The notes: a model not told the origin generated them from the sequence alone. 64,000 nt of DNA from Candidatus Bathyarchaeota archaeon (GCA_025059195.1 JANXDU010000015.1:1-64000); one strand, 5' to 3'. Counted from the first letter of the stretch, positions 16,736 through 25,547 are shown. Translations and numbers: made by a program.

Positions 16736-17851
16736 TTAACTCTTAGATATGTGGGTTTTGATTAAACGTTTTCTTTCCATTCGCAACTTAACTATGTTTT
16801 TTCTAGCCTTTTCAACGATTTCGTTTGTTTTTGTTCCGTCTAAGCTTGCAAGCCCCAAAAATTTTATCATGTTTTGGTAAGTTTTTGGGTTTGCCTTTTC
16901 AAGGTTTTCCATGGAGCGCATTAATGTAGTGTAGTCTATAGGTTGCCCTTCCAGCGTAGATTTCAACCAAGCGTAATATTCAAGCATGCTTAGAAAAACA
17001 TCCCTCGAGTAGTGAACTGCCTCGGCGAAATTTTTGGCGCTGATGATGGAAGCAGCCCTTAAAACAACGCCTTGCATGAAAACTGGATTAAAATAATATT
17101 TTATTCTGGTTCTTGCCTTAAAGTGGAATTTTTCAACCATTTGGAGGTTTTGTCTAACCGTAAAGTACATCTCGTCCCAAAGCGTCTTGAAAAGTTTCAT
17201 TTTTTCCTCTGCCAACGTCTTATCCACAGTTTTTAACCCCGCCATTTCCATGTAGTCTGCAAGTATTTCTTTCAAGCCCAGCCTTTCTGTTGCTTTTTCC
17301 ACCTTTTCTATAAAGCGGCTGTTTGAAATCGGCTCAAGCGCTATTTCTAACGGTATTTTTAAAATGTTTTCCATGGCCGTTGAAGCGAAAAGCCATGCAC
17401 TTAAAAAGTCTCCTTTTGATAGGGCTGAAGTCGCCCTGCTTAAATGGATGTCAGCCTCCATCACGTGAACATTTGTTCGAATGTCAACCCTCTCTGGTGA
17501 GCCGTAGAATTTTGCCATTAACAGCTTAACGTTTGTCAAAGCCCAGTCTCTATCATAAAAAATTTGGACTTCGAAAAGTTTCTGGTCCAGTTCTGGTGGG
17601 ATGACCCCCTGAATCCATTTAATGGGTACAAAATTCAAATCTATTAGGAGGCCGTTAGCCATGATTCTTTCCACATACTCCTCTGAAACATCGCTTTTTG
17701 TTAAGACAAGGAGGTCAACGTCGCTTGCGGTTGTCGCGTCACCTCTGCTCCAACTTCCAAACAAGCCTAAACCGTAAACATCCTCTTTCGCCGACATTTC
17801 CCTAACTATCTTTTCAAGGGCTCTTCTGATTTTTTCCGGGAGCCTCATCAT
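16736..17851 (-). CDS. MNT-type nucleotidyltransferase with a C-terminal helical domain
   Basis: A 371-residue protein. Residues about 20-120 form a minimal nucleotidyltransferase fold with GLFGSWSRGDATTASDVDLL, the GSxxxG and DxD signature that binds metal and nucleotide. The remaining 240 residues are mostly helical and resemble HEPN-like substrate or toxin-interacting regions (SAWLFASTAMENILKIPLEI). It may add a nucleotide to RNA, protein or a small molecule; such proteins include antitoxins of HEPN/MNT pairs, but no separate HEPN gene lies alongside. An ATG is chosen at 17851; a GTG at 17860 is also in frame. Target unknown. Confidence 0.7.
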   Translation of the reverse strand: MMRLPEKIRRALEKIVREMSAKEDVYGLGLFGSWSRGDATTASDVDLLVLTKSDVSEEYVERIMANGLLIDLNFVPIKWIQGVIPPELDQKLFEVQIFYDRDWALTNVKLLMAKFYGSPERVDIRTNVHVMEADIHLSRATSALSKGDFLSAWLFASTAMENILKIPLEIALEPISNSRFIEKVEKATERLGLKEILADYMEMAGLKTVDKTLAEEKMKLFKTLWDEMYFTVRQNLQMVEKFHFKARTRIKYYFNPVFMQGVVLRAASIISAKNFAEAVHYSRDVFLSMLEYYAWLKSTLEGQPIDYTTLMRSMENLEKANPKTYQNMIKFLGLASLDGTKTNEIVEKARKNIVKLRMERKRLIKTHISKS

Positions 17852-17936
17852 GTAGGACACTTCGGTTTTCTAATAATCAGTAGTTTGCATCAGTATTCAA
17901 AATTTGTGAGGGAGATATTCCAGTTTGAACCGTAAA

Positions 17937-17950
17937 ACTTATATATTAAA
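17937..17950 (+). promoter_or_regulatory. TATA box for the TFB gene
   Basis: ACTTATATATTAAA, preceded by a purine-rich BRE-like CGTAAA, is one of the clearest archaeal promoters in the window. Transcription would begin near 17970, leaving an unusually long leader of about 85 bases before the ATG at 18057. Confidence 0.65.
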
Positions 17951-18056
17951 ACATTTCATCTGAGTAAGCACGCAGGGCCCGGATGGCTGTCTTCTATTCC
18001 GATTTGATGAGGAAAATGAAAAGAGCAACGGTTCTACCGTGCAAAATGGTGGGATC

Positions 18057-18995
18057 ATGAGCGAACAAGAAGCCAAATTCCGTCAACGCCTGGTTGACAA
18101 GTGTCCAGAATGTGGTAGCCCAAACCTTATTCATGATTATGACACCGGTGAAACCGTTTGTGGAGAGTGCGGGCTTGTTCTCCACGAACAGATGATGGAT
18201 AAGGGGCCGGAATGGCGAGCTTTCACCCAGGAGGAAAAAGCCTCGAGGAGCCGTGTAGGTGTTCCAACATCCTATTCCGTCCACGATAAGGGGCTTTCAA
18301 CGGCCATAAGCCAGGTTGACCGTGACGCTTTTGGAAGGAAGCTTCCCCTTTCAACTCGCCTGCAGATGTGGCGTCTGAGGAAATGGCAGATACGCTCAAG
18401 AGTACATTCCTCAATAGACCGCAACCTAGCCCAAGCAATGGCTGAACTTGACCGTTTATCCGATAAGGTTTACATTCCCCAACCTATTAAAGAGAAAGCT
18501 GCGGTTATATACCGTAAAGCCCTCGATAAAGGCCTTGTAAGGGGTAGGTCAATAGCCGCCATAGCCGCTGCCGCCCTTTACGCAGCTTGCCGTGGAAGCG
18601 GGACGCCAAGGACGCTTCGGGAAATAGCTGAAGCCAGCCTAGTCGATAGAAAGGATGTCGCTCGATGCTACAGGCTTTTGCTCCGCGAACTAGATGTGCA
18701 AATGCCCATAGCCGACCCCTTAACATATATCTCGAAAATCGCCGAGAAGACGGGGATTTCCGGCCAAACACAAGGACTTGCCATACAGATTCTAAGGGAG
18801 GCAAAAAAACGGAGGGCTGCAGCCGGAAAAGACCCTATGGGTTTGGCTGCCGCCGCCCTTTACATTGCATGTTTAATGAATAATGAAAAGAAGACTCAGA
18901 AGGATATTGCTGAAGCCGCTGGTGTTACAGAGGTTACTGTGCGAAACCGCTATAAAACTTTAAAGAAACAGCTTAGCCTTGAATTGCCCGATTAA
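18057..18995 (+). CDS. tfb: Transcription initiation factor B (TFB)
   Basis: A 312-residue archaeal homologue of TFIIB that bridges the TATA-bound TBP and RNA polymerase. The N-terminal zinc ribbon uses Cys16, Cys19, Cys35 and Cys38 (CPECG and CGECG). The B-reader region has MDKGPEWRAF, and two cyclin-like repeats follow (about 110-200 and 210-305; AAAALYAACRGSGTPRTL and GLAAAALYIACLMNN), ending in a BRE-reading helix-turn-helix (GVTEVTVRNRYK). ATG at 18057 sits behind GGTGGGAT; an in-frame GTG at 18039 is the weaker choice. It converges with the zinc-ribbon gene, overlapping by four bases. Confidence 0.95.
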   Translation: MSEQEAKFRQRLVDKCPECGSPNLIHDYDTGETVCGECGLVLHEQMMDKGPEWRAFTQEEKASRSRVGVPTSYSVHDKGLSTAISQVDRDAFGRKLPLSTRLQMWRLRKWQIRSRVHSSIDRNLAQAMAELDRLSDKVYIPQPIKEKAAVIYRKALDKGLVRGRSIAAIAAAALYAACRGSGTPRTLREIAEASLVDRKDVARCYRLLLRELDVQMPIADPLTYISKIAEKTGISGQTQGLAIQILREAKKRRAAAGKDPMGLAAAALYIACLMNNEKKTQKDIAEAAGVTEVTVRNRYKTLKKQLSLELPD

Positions 18996-19225
18996 GTGTT
19001 GGCGGGCGTTAAGTTTCTTTTCCGTTTTTCTTTCAGCTCCAGCTCCATAATTATTGAGCCGTAGTAGCCGCAGTTTTCGCAGATATATTTTTTAGGTGTA
19101 AGCCAGTAGTCAAGGCTGCTTGACAAACGGATTTTAGGGCTCCCACATATTGGACAGTATATTTTTGATGGCCAACGATGTTTTAGGGCCTTAAATACTT
19201 CTAGCATGTTCTGTAGGATTTTCAT
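18992..19225 (-). CDS. Small zinc-ribbon protein
   Basis: A 77-residue protein with one zinc ribbon: CPICG near residue 24 and CENCG near 48, separated by a basic stretch. The rest is charged (ELKEKRKRN). The ATG at 19225 follows AAAGGAG, a strong ribosome site. It lies 28 bases after the aIF1 gene on the same strand, so the two are probably co-transcribed, which hints at a role near translation or transcription. I cannot assign a family. Confidence 0.7.
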   Translation of the reverse strand: MKILQNMLEVFKALKHRWPSKIYCPICGSPKIRLSSSLDYWLTPKKYICENCGYYGSIIMELELKEKRKRNLTPANT

Positions 19226-19253
19226 GGGCTTTCTCCTTTGACGGTTTTCACCT

Positions 19254-19562
19254 TTACTGGACTTCTATGTTTTCTTCTGGGTATCCAAGTTTTATTAGGT
19301 ATTGGCGAACCTTTTCACGGTGGTCTCCTTGAAGGATTATTTGTCCATTTTTGGCTGTTCCGCCGCAGGCGCAGAAGCTTTTAAGTTTTTGGGCAATGCT
19401 TCCGAGGTCTGTGTCTTTGTCGTCTATTCCCTCGACTATTGTCGTTGGTCTACCAAACTTTCTCGTTTCAAACCTTATGCGAATCCTTTGCTGTTCCTTG
19501 CCTATCTCACCGCAGACACACAAGTCTTTAGGAAGCCCGCATACCGGACAGATATCAGCCAT
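19254..19562 (-). CDS. Translation initiation factor aIF1 (SUI1 family)
   Basis: A 102-residue archaeal eIF1 homologue that monitors start-codon selection on the small ribosomal subunit. The N-terminus has a zinc-knuckle-like CPVCGLPKDLCVCGE, as in many TACK and euryarchaeal SUI1 proteins. The core has TTIVEGID, IAQKLKSFCACGGT and IILQGDHREKV. The ATG at 19562 gives the usual family N-terminus (MADICP); a longer frame to 19607 would read into the promoter. A TATA box sits about 35 bases upstream, so the transcript is nearly leaderless. Confidence 0.92.
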   Translation of the reverse strand: MADICPVCGLPKDLCVCGEIGKEQQRIRIRFETRKFGRPTTIVEGIDDKDTDLGSIAQKLKSFCACGGTAKNGQIILQGDHREKVRQYLIKLGYPEENIEVQ

Positions 19563-19590
19563 GACGCTCAACACTACAATAACAACAGCC

Positions 19591-19603
19591 ATATATAAAA
19601 TTT
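19591..19603 (-). promoter_or_regulatory. TATA box for the aIF1 gene
   Basis: On the minus strand the bases read AAATTTTATATAT, with the box centre about 34 bases before the ATG at 19562. The start of transcription would fall within about ten bases of the ATG, giving a leaderless or very short-leader mRNA. Confidence 0.6.
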
Positions 19604-19807
19604 TCAACTTGCCAGTAAAAACTGATCAAGTTAAGACCGAGAAACATGAAAAAGATTTGGAAGAAAACTCAGCAAGAAAGGCACAGTAATCATCCGCATG
19701 GCAGCCTGCCCATATGTAATGTTCCGAATCCGTGTTTATGATAAATCAATAACTGGAACATCCTTTAAAGGCGTGCGTTTAAAGTTTAAGGGAAGAGGTG
19801 GTTAAAA

Positions 19808-19969
19808 ATGAAACGCATGTGGGCGGTGATAACCGTCGAATTAGTTGACGAAAGTTCCGCGGAAAATGCTAACACTATTCAAAGAGACCTTTTAAAGTGG
19901 TTTAAGGAAGACTGTCTTTTTATTCCATGGGTTAAACAAGTTAAAGGCATTGTGGTTAAAGAGGAATAG
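19808..19969 (+). CDS. Small conserved-looking protein of 53 residues
   Basis: ATG at 19808 follows GAGGTGG by six bases, and the frame ends with TAG at 19967-19969. The product begins MKRMWAVITVELVDESS and ends PWVKQVKGIVVKEE: a beta-strand, a helix (NTIQRDLLKWFKED), then two strands, a ferredoxin-like half-fold pattern. There is no signal or membrane segment. The balanced composition and good ribosome site support a real gene. Family not recognised. Confidence 0.6.
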   Translation: MKRMWAVITVELVDESSAENANTIQRDLLKWFKEDCLFIPWVKQVKGIVVKEE

Positions 19970-19985
19970 ACCTAAAAGGCTAGTT

Positions 19986-20111
19986 TTAGAACAGAATTTG
20001 CTTCGCTAGGAAAAATCCTAAAACAGCAAAAGCTATGAAGCAGAAAATCAGCATAAGAGCGTCCATCTTACTCCAAGGCTCCAAGCGTTCATTCCTATCT
20101 AAATCGTCCAT
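19986..20111 (-). CDS. Small single-span membrane protein of 41 residues
   Basis: On the minus strand ATG at 20111 opens MDDLDRNERLEPWSKMDALM followed by a hydrophobic helix (LIFCFIAFAVLGFFLA) and a short KQILF tail. A GGAAGG ribosome site lies about eight bases before this ATG; another ATG six bases earlier is too close to it. The layout is an acidic cytosolic head plus one membrane helix. No family is recognised. Confidence 0.55.
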   Translation of the reverse strand: MDDLDRNERLEPWSKMDALMLIFCFIAFAVLGFFLAKQILF

Positions 20112-20215
20112 AAGCATTCCCTTCCAAAACAAGAATTATCGAAAACTTTGAAAAAGGTTTTATGAAGCAAAGATAATAACTTTGAATAAGCAAAAAGCAA
20201 ACCATTTTAAAAACA

Positions 20216-20289
20216 GGGCCGGTAGTCTAGCTGGCTAGGACGTCGCCCTCACGCGGCGAAGGTCGCCGGTTCAAATCCGGCCCGGCCCA
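20216..20289 (+). tRNA. tRNA-Val (anticodon CAC)
   Basis: The acceptor stem GGGCCGG pairs with CCGGCCC and the discriminator is A. The anticodon arm is TCGCC-CTCACGC-GGCGA with anticodon CAC, and the T arm is GCCGG-TTCAAAT-CCGGC. CCA is not encoded. A gene scrap follows directly. Confidence 0.95.
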
Positions 20290-20310
20290 CTGGTCCGAAA
20301 AGAGTTTTCG

Positions 20311-20567
20311 TATGCCGCACTAAGTGTTGAAGGTTCAGAGTGGGCAGCCCTAACCCTCTGCAAACAAATAGGCAGGCCAACAATAATGCAGATAGAAAAA
20401 CATAATGTGAATGTGTACCCCACGTTCTGAATCCTATGGTACTAGACGTCTTTGGGCAGGCCTACTACATAGACTATAAGAACGAAAGGGCGAAATTCGT
20501 TGAGGCTTTCTGGAGAATAGCAAATTGGGACACGGTAAACAAAAGGTTAGAAGAAGCGCTGAAATAG
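20311..20567 (+). pseudogene. Truncated, frameshifted gene fragment next to tRNA-Val
   Basis: One frame from 20311 reads [20 protein letters not shown] and [15 protein letters not shown] to a stop. Another frame picks up at about 20430 and reads MVLDVFGQAYYIDYKNERAK then FVEAFWRIANWDTVNKRLEE to a stop at 20565. Both look like protein, in order, in two frames, with no start. The fragment begins almost at the tRNA 3' end. I do not recognise the family. It may be the leftover of an element that used the tRNA as an attachment site, or simple gene decay. Confidence 0.5.
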
Positions 20568-20977
20568 TTCCTCCATTTTTTCTTTGAAGTTAAGCTGTGT
20601 AAGTGGAGCAAAATCCCAGTAGATGAATTGAAGGACAATGCGATCATCCTACACTAACCTTGAAGAGTAAAGTTAATAGACTTTTTAATCCCGTACTTCA
20701 TATCGTCTAGATCAAATAAAAATTCGAATTTGGTTTTCGTTGGAGATTCAAGCTCACTAATTATTTTTTTAACAAAACCACTCTTTTTTATTTAACCCAT
20801 CTTTTAATAATGTAGATCTGTAAAATCTGTTTTATTGTAAAATGTGTAAAACTATGCTATGATGGCTCATTTTCTCTTTTGTTTTTGCTTTAAACAGTCA
20901 TAGAAGATTATTTCTTAACGTTTAAATACTTAAACGGCAACTACGGAACCTTTTAGTAAAATGAGGAGTGAAAATCT
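20568..20977. other. Long AT-rich intergenic stretch
   Basis: No intact gene is visible. On the minus strand about 43 codons near 20658-20790 read as protein (ISELESPTKTKFEF, then LFDLDDMKYG) to a stop but have no start, so they may be another decayed fragment. The 3' part is AT-rich; a TATA-like TTTAAATACTTAAA near 20920-20934 probably serves the carboxypeptidase gene. Confidence 0.35.
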
Positions 20978-23329
20978 GTGAAGAATAATAAGGCGCGATT
21001 TTTGTTTGTTTGTCTGCTGATTCTTTTGTCAACAACGGTTATATGCTGCCCTTCGCTGGTCTCTGCTGAGCCACGGGATTTCACTCCGTACCATAAAATA
21101 CAAGGGATTCTTGCGGAAATAGCAGCGACGAGCAACAGAGTTAAAGTGGAAGTCATCGGGCAGTCTGTTGGTGGAAATGATTTATACCTTGTAACTATAG
21201 CAAGTCCGCAAGTGCTCAATAAGTTGAACTATTACAAGTGGTTCGTCCAGTTTACTGTGAATTACCCCGAGAAGGCTAGATGGCTCGTAGAAAAGGGTGT
21301 AGTGGACTATAAGGCCACAATTTATATTCATGGAAGCATTCATGGCAACGAAATGGCTGGGACAGATGCTTGCCTGGACCTAATACGGTTGTTGGCCTAC
21401 GACAACAGCGATGAAGTGCAAGAGATTTTGAAAAACGCTATTATCATTATAAACGTTTGTGCAAATCCTGATGGAAGAATAGCCAATATCAGACAAAATA
21501 ACAACAATTTTGATTTGAACAGGGACTTCATAACGGCATCCCAGCCTGAAACTCGGTTAACCATACAGAAAGTTTTTCTCGAATGGACACCCCTTGTGAC
21601 CCTTGATCTTCATGGCTACATGGGACCCGACTGGGTTCTTATTGAGCCTTGTACACCACCCCACAACCCGAACACAGAATTTGACGTTTTGATAAAACAC
21701 TTGTATCCTATGGCCTTGGAGATGGAGGCCGCCCTTAAAACAATAAACATTTCTACAGTGATTCCCTATAGAGATTGGCCGGCTGAATGGGATGATTACC
21801 CACCAATCTTTACGCCAATGTACGGATTTTACCACGCTTCGTATGGCATAACCTTCGAGACAGCCAATTGGCGTTCTCCAGGAACCATTGAAACGTCAAT
21901 AAAGTGCCATTACTTGGGTTCTTTGGCGGCAATAAAGTATACCGTAAAACACAAATATGAAATGTTCTGGGGGCAAACAGAAATTTTCCTCAGAGGACTG
22001 CGCCGTGGAAACGGAAGATTCCCCTACGCATATATTATACCGGTAGATCCTAAATTGCAAGTGGACCCCCTGGAAGCGGTGGACCTTGTGAACCACCTGA
22101 TTTTCCATGGAGTAAAAGTGCATGAAGCTACGCATCCATTCAAAATTGGCAAAACAGTTTATCCCAAGGGTACTTATGTCGTTTTAATGAACCAGCCGAG
22201 GAGCGGTCTTGCGAACACTATTCTTTGGGATGGAGAAAACCTTTCACCCCCACCGGACTACGGCTTAGACTTGCCAATGTATGATATCTCGGGTTGGAAC
22301 TTTCCAGAGCTTTGGGGAGTAACAGTGATACCTGTTGACCAAAAGTTCCATGCATGTCTTAAACCCGTTAAGCAAGCGGATTATCCAAAAAGTGAGATAG
22401 TTGGTTTTGGCGATTGCTACTTTGCCCTCAAAGACGACACGAACAATGCTGTTAAAATGGTTAACAGGCTTCTCGCCGAAGGAATAAAGGTTTACTGGAC
22501 AATTGAATCTTTCAACTGGTGTGGCGCAACGTTCAGGACGGGAACGTTCATAATTCCAGTCAAAGACTTCTGGACAAGGAGGATGGTATACAAAATCGCC
22601 AAAGAGCTGCATTTAACTTTGTACAAGGTGGGCAACGTAAAAGTGGGTATGAAACCTCTTCAAGAGCCAAAGGTGGCTATAGTCTTTGATAGTGGAGTGA
22701 GCAGAGCATCCTACGGTGCGGCAAACTTCGTTCTCAAAAACCTTGGCTTCAAGGTGGACACCATTAACTATGCCGCCATAAGACGAGGAGCCTTGCAAAA
22801 CTATGATATTGTGATTATTCCCGACGGTACAAATACAACGATAGCAAACAGGCTTGGAAGCGTTGGACACCAGAAGCTCAAAGAGTTTGTGGAGGCTGGC
22901 GGCGTCTACTTAGGCTACGGTGAGGGGGGAGGATCCCTTGCAAGCATAACAAGCCTCATCAACGTTAAAGCCATTCGTTCAGGGAACTACGGAGGCTACA
23001 ACAATGGGGTAGTACGAATAAACTATAATCCAAACGATCCCGTAACCGCTTACTATCCGTTAAACGGATACGCGTTTGTCTTCTTCCCAGTATGGTTTGA
23101 AGCAGGCCAAGGCGCCGAGGTCTTGGCAAAATACGCAGAAAAAGACCTCCTTGTCGCAGGATGGTGGCCATACTACGACGTGACAGCCTCGGGACAGCCC
23201 GCTATTGTCAAAGGATCCTATGGTAATGGAACCATCATTTTGATGGGAATAGAACCCACCTTCAGAGCTCATCCAGAAGTAACCTTTAGACTGGTGGCAA
23301 ACTCAATTTTTCTAGCAGCCTCCAATTAG
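20978..23329 (+). CDS. Secreted M14-family zinc carboxypeptidase
   Basis: A 783-residue exported peptidase. A signal peptide (about 1-30) precedes an M14 domain with zinc ligands in SIHGNEMAG (His/Glu near 121-124) and LDLHGY (near 210), the substrate-binding FDLNRDF, and a catalytic Glu candidate in GITFETANW. Zinc carboxypeptidases of this type remove C-terminal residues from peptides or cell-wall stem peptides. The last 230 residues form a class I amidotransferase-like flavodoxin fold (PKVAIVFDSGVSRA, VIIPDGTN, GGVYLGYGEG), a known tail of large M14 proteins with no evident catalytic Cys. GTG at 20978 follows GAGGAG. It probably feeds extracellular peptides to the cell. Confidence 0.87.
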   Translation: MKNNKARFLFVCLLILLSTTVICCPSLVSAEPRDFTPYHKIQGILAEIAATSNRVKVEVIGQSVGGNDLYLVTIASPQVLNKLNYYKWFVQFTVNYPEKARWLVEKGVVDYKATIYIHGSIHGNEMAGTDACLDLIRLLAYDNSDEVQEILKNAIIIINVCANPDGRIANIRQNNNNFDLNRDFITASQPETRLTIQKVFLEWTPLVTLDLHGYMGPDWVLIEPCTPPHNPNTEFDVLIKHLYPMALEMEAALKTINISTVIPYRDWPAEWDDYPPIFTPMYGFYHASYGITFETANWRSPGTIETSIKCHYLGSLAAIKYTVKHKYEMFWGQTEIFLRGLRRGNGRFPYAYIIPVDPKLQVDPLEAVDLVNHLIFHGVKVHEATHPFKIGKTVYPKGTYVVLMNQPRSGLANTILWDGENLSPPPDYGLDLPMYDISGWNFPELWGVTVIPVDQKFHACLKPVKQADYPKSEIVGFGDCYFALKDDTNNAVKMVNRLLAEGIKVYWTIESFNWCGATFRTGTFIIPVKDFWTRRMVYKIAKELHLTLYKVGNVKVGMKPLQEPKVAIVFDSGVSRASYGAANFVLKNLGFKVDTINYAAIRRGALQNYDIVIIPDGTNTTIANRLGSVGHQKLKEFVEAGGVYLGYGEGGGSLASITSLINVKAIRSGNYGGYNNGVVRINYNPNDPVTAYYPLNGYAFVFFPVWFEAGQGAEVLAKYAEKDLLVAGWWPYYDVTASGQPAIVKGSYGNGTIILMGIEPTFRAHPEVTFRLVANSIFLAASN

Positions 23330-23340
23330 ACGCAACTCCC

Positions 23341-23355
23341 TTTTTTCTTTTCTAG
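23341..23355 (+). terminator. Oligo-T terminator after the carboxypeptidase gene
   Basis: TTTTTTCTTTTCT lies just past the stop codon and ahead of tRNA-Asp; this is the form expected for archaeal termination. Confidence 0.5.
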
Positions 23356-23430
23356 AAATTCATACTCAGCATCCTTGCCAAGAAAACTTAATTAATCCAT
23401 GCGTTTCTCTATTCCTTTAGCTACAACAAT

Positions 23431-23505
23431 GCCCTGGTAGTATAGTCCGGTCTAGTATAGGCGGCTGTCGCCCGCCCGACCCGGGTTCAAATCCCGGCCA
23501 GGGCG
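23431..23505 (+). tRNA. tRNA-Asp (anticodon GTC)
   Basis: GCCCTGG pairs with CCAGGGC. The anticodon arm is GGCGG-CTGTCGC-CCGCC with anticodon GTC, and the T arm is CCGGG-TTCAAAT-CCCGG. The discriminator is G, and CCA is encoded directly after it (23506-23508), unlike the other two tRNAs here. Confidence 0.95.
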
Positions 23506-23598
23506 CCACATTCTCCCCTTTCAAACATGTTTTGGGCGTGACTGGTTGTTTGTGAAAAAAGATATGAGAGTGTAACTTCTTAACAGTTTTGAAGAGCC

Positions 23599-24954
23599 TT
23601 GAGCCCTTTACATAGGCTTCCTGACAGTGTTTCGCCTAATGTTTGGTTATTTGAGGTTTTGAAGGATTCCGGCTTGGCCGCTGATGTACGCTGTGATGAA
23701 GGTCAGGTTTTGGTTAGGGCTTCCCGCAGCGGCTTATGCGTCGCCTGTAAGGGTTCCCGTTTTCTTTGCGGTAAGACCCGCTGTCCAATAATTGTTAGGG
23801 CGAATTATTTCCTAAAAAGTGTCCCGCTTATGCAGAGCGAGGATATCGCTGGGGCTTCTCCGCCTAGCGTTTTTGTGGGTAGGATTGGCTATCCGTACGT
23901 CTATGCTGGGCCGCTTGTTCCGCCCGTTCAAGACGACACAAGCCTTTATGATTTGCCAGAGCTGTGGTTTGGCAAACCGATTGACGAAATTGTGGGTTTC
24001 CGTTCCATGTTGGTTCGCGGTAAACACCGTGTCCACGTGCGGAAGTTTGAAGAAGCTGGAAAAATTATCGAGAAGACGCGGGAGCTAGCGTTAGCCATAA
24101 AGCCCGTAGATGTGGAGCTTCTTTTAAAGAAAAAGCCTCGAGGCTTCATAGTTTTGGATGATGAGGTTCAACCTTTCGGGCCTTCCGCGCCTATCCGCGA
24201 CCTACGGGTTGGAAATGCCCGCTGGGACCACCAGATCGAGAAAGCTTATTACGATGGGGATTTGAAAGCTGCCGACGCCGTTTTAGAGCTCTATCAGAAG
24301 GGCGTGTTGATCACCAAAATTCAGCGAGCCTTCAGCGTTGGCGCCTTCGGCCTAGAGCGGAACCGTCGCCTTGTTCCTACGCGTTGGAGTATAACTGCCG
24401 TAGACAGCATAGTTTCAAAGGCGTTAATGGATAAGGTGAAAACTTTTCCAGAGATAAGTGAATACCGCGTTTACGAGTCCCGTTATTTGGACAACATTTT
24501 CGAGGTTTTGTTGATTCCGGGAAGGTGGAGCTACGAAGCCATGGAGGCTTGGTATCCAGGCACTGTTTGGAACCCTAATGGCAGAAGCATCGTGATGTAC
24601 TCTGACTGGGAAGGCTACGAGGGACGCACAACTTATGCGGAGATAGGCGGGTGCTATTACGCGGCGCGCCTAGCGGTATGTGAACAGCTTGTCAAAGAAC
24701 AACGGCAAGCCACGGTTTTGGTGCTTCGGGAAGCGCATCCGGGCTACATTATGCCTGTCGGCGTCTGGCAGGTTCGTGAGAATGTCAGGAATGCTATGCG
24801 TCAAAAACCTTACATCTTCAAAACCTTAGAGGAGGCTCTGCGGTTTATTGCAAGTCGTTTCCAAATTCCCATTCAGCGGTGGATAATGCGGAGCACCCTC
24901 TTGAAGAGCGCCTTGTTTCAGAGGAGAATGACTGATTATTTAGAAAGACCTTAA
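23599..24954 (+). CDS. nreA: DNA repair protein NreA with a C-terminal PCNA-binding motif
   Basis: A 451-residue member of the archaeal Nre family, implicated in DNA-damage response with PCNA. A Cys-rich segment (CVACKGSRFLCGKTRCP) near residues 47-63 looks like a zinc site. Family blocks follow: SPPSVFVGRIGYPYVYAGPL, LVRGKHRVHVRK and FGLERNRRLVPTRWSITAVD. The last residues, QRRMTDYLERP, fit the PIP-box pattern for PCNA binding. The start is TTG at 23599 with only a weak GAAGAG before it; no earlier ATG is available. It stands alone between tRNA-Asp and a decayed gene. Confidence 0.9.
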   Translation: MSPLHRLPDSVSPNVWLFEVLKDSGLAADVRCDEGQVLVRASRSGLCVACKGSRFLCGKTRCPIIVRANYFLKSVPLMQSEDIAGASPPSVFVGRIGYPYVYAGPLVPPVQDDTSLYDLPELWFGKPIDEIVGFRSMLVRGKHRVHVRKFEEAGKIIEKTRELALAIKPVDVELLLKKKPRGFIVLDDEVQPFGPSAPIRDLRVGNARWDHQIEKAYYDGDLKAADAVLELYQKGVLITKIQRAFSVGAFGLERNRRLVPTRWSITAVDSIVSKALMDKVKTFPEISEYRVYESRYLDNIFEVLLIPGRWSYEAMEAWYPGTVWNPNGRSIVMYSDWEGYEGRTTYAEIGGCYYAARLAVCEQLVKEQRQATVLVLREAHPGYIMPVGVWQVRENVRNAMRQKPYIFKTLEEALRFIASRFQIPIQRWIMRSTLLKSALFQRRMTDYLERP

Positions 24955-25123
24955 GGCTGTGAAGTTTCCTGAATTGGTGCAAGCGGCGAGAATTAGAAAA
25001 TCTTTTAACGGCCGTTGTTCCTTCTCGAACAAAATTTTAAGCATAATCGCCATAGATCCAATCACGCTTGCTTCTTTTTGGCGTGATGCTTGGCAATGAA
25101 ATAGAAATTTACCGAATTTTAGG

Positions 25124-25547
25124 ATGGAACAACTTTCTGCCACGGTTATCGACGCGGGCTTGAAAAGGTTCGGGTATGAAACAGTCTTTCTCTTCCTTAT
25201 TTTTCATTTATTCAGGCTTGATAATTTCAATAGGTAACGTCAAAACCGTGATAATCGGCGGGGTCCCTTCACTGACGCTGCAGCTGTCGAGGCTTTCGCC
25301 GTCAAAGTTGCCACCGTCCGCTGCAGGAACTTGCTCAAGATCGTCCCATAATGAGCGCGCTACTTACCCTAGGGCTGGCGACAGCCGTGCTTGCAACTTT
25401 GCCTATGCAATACACCGCTGAAAATCCGGTTTTTCTGTCAAAACGGCCCCTCTTTTCATTAACATTACGGTTTTGGTTATCTTAGCAACAGCCATAATAG
25501 CCTCTTTGGGCATTCCGGTGTTAAGGCGAAAGGTTCAGAGGGTTTGA
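25124..25547 (+). pseudogene. Decayed small membrane-protein gene with several frameshifts
   Basis: Following the three frames in turn gives one plausible membrane protein: MEQLSATVIDAGLKRFGYET, then LFFIYSGLIISIGNVKTVI, then FTDAAAVEAFAVKVATVRCR, then IMSALLTLGLATAVLAT, then ITVLVILATAIIASLGIP with a basic tail RRKVQRV and a stop at 25545. Each segment is in a different frame from its neighbour, needing at least three shifts. About four hydrophobic helices are implied. I do not recognise the family. Repeated sequencing error cannot be ruled out. Confidence 0.55.

Noticed and set aside
17990-18056. Possible C/D-box RNA in the TFB leader (a TTTGATGA element)
   Set aside because: No matching D box at the right distance and no clear terminal stem, so it is not supported. 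The long leader remains unexplained.
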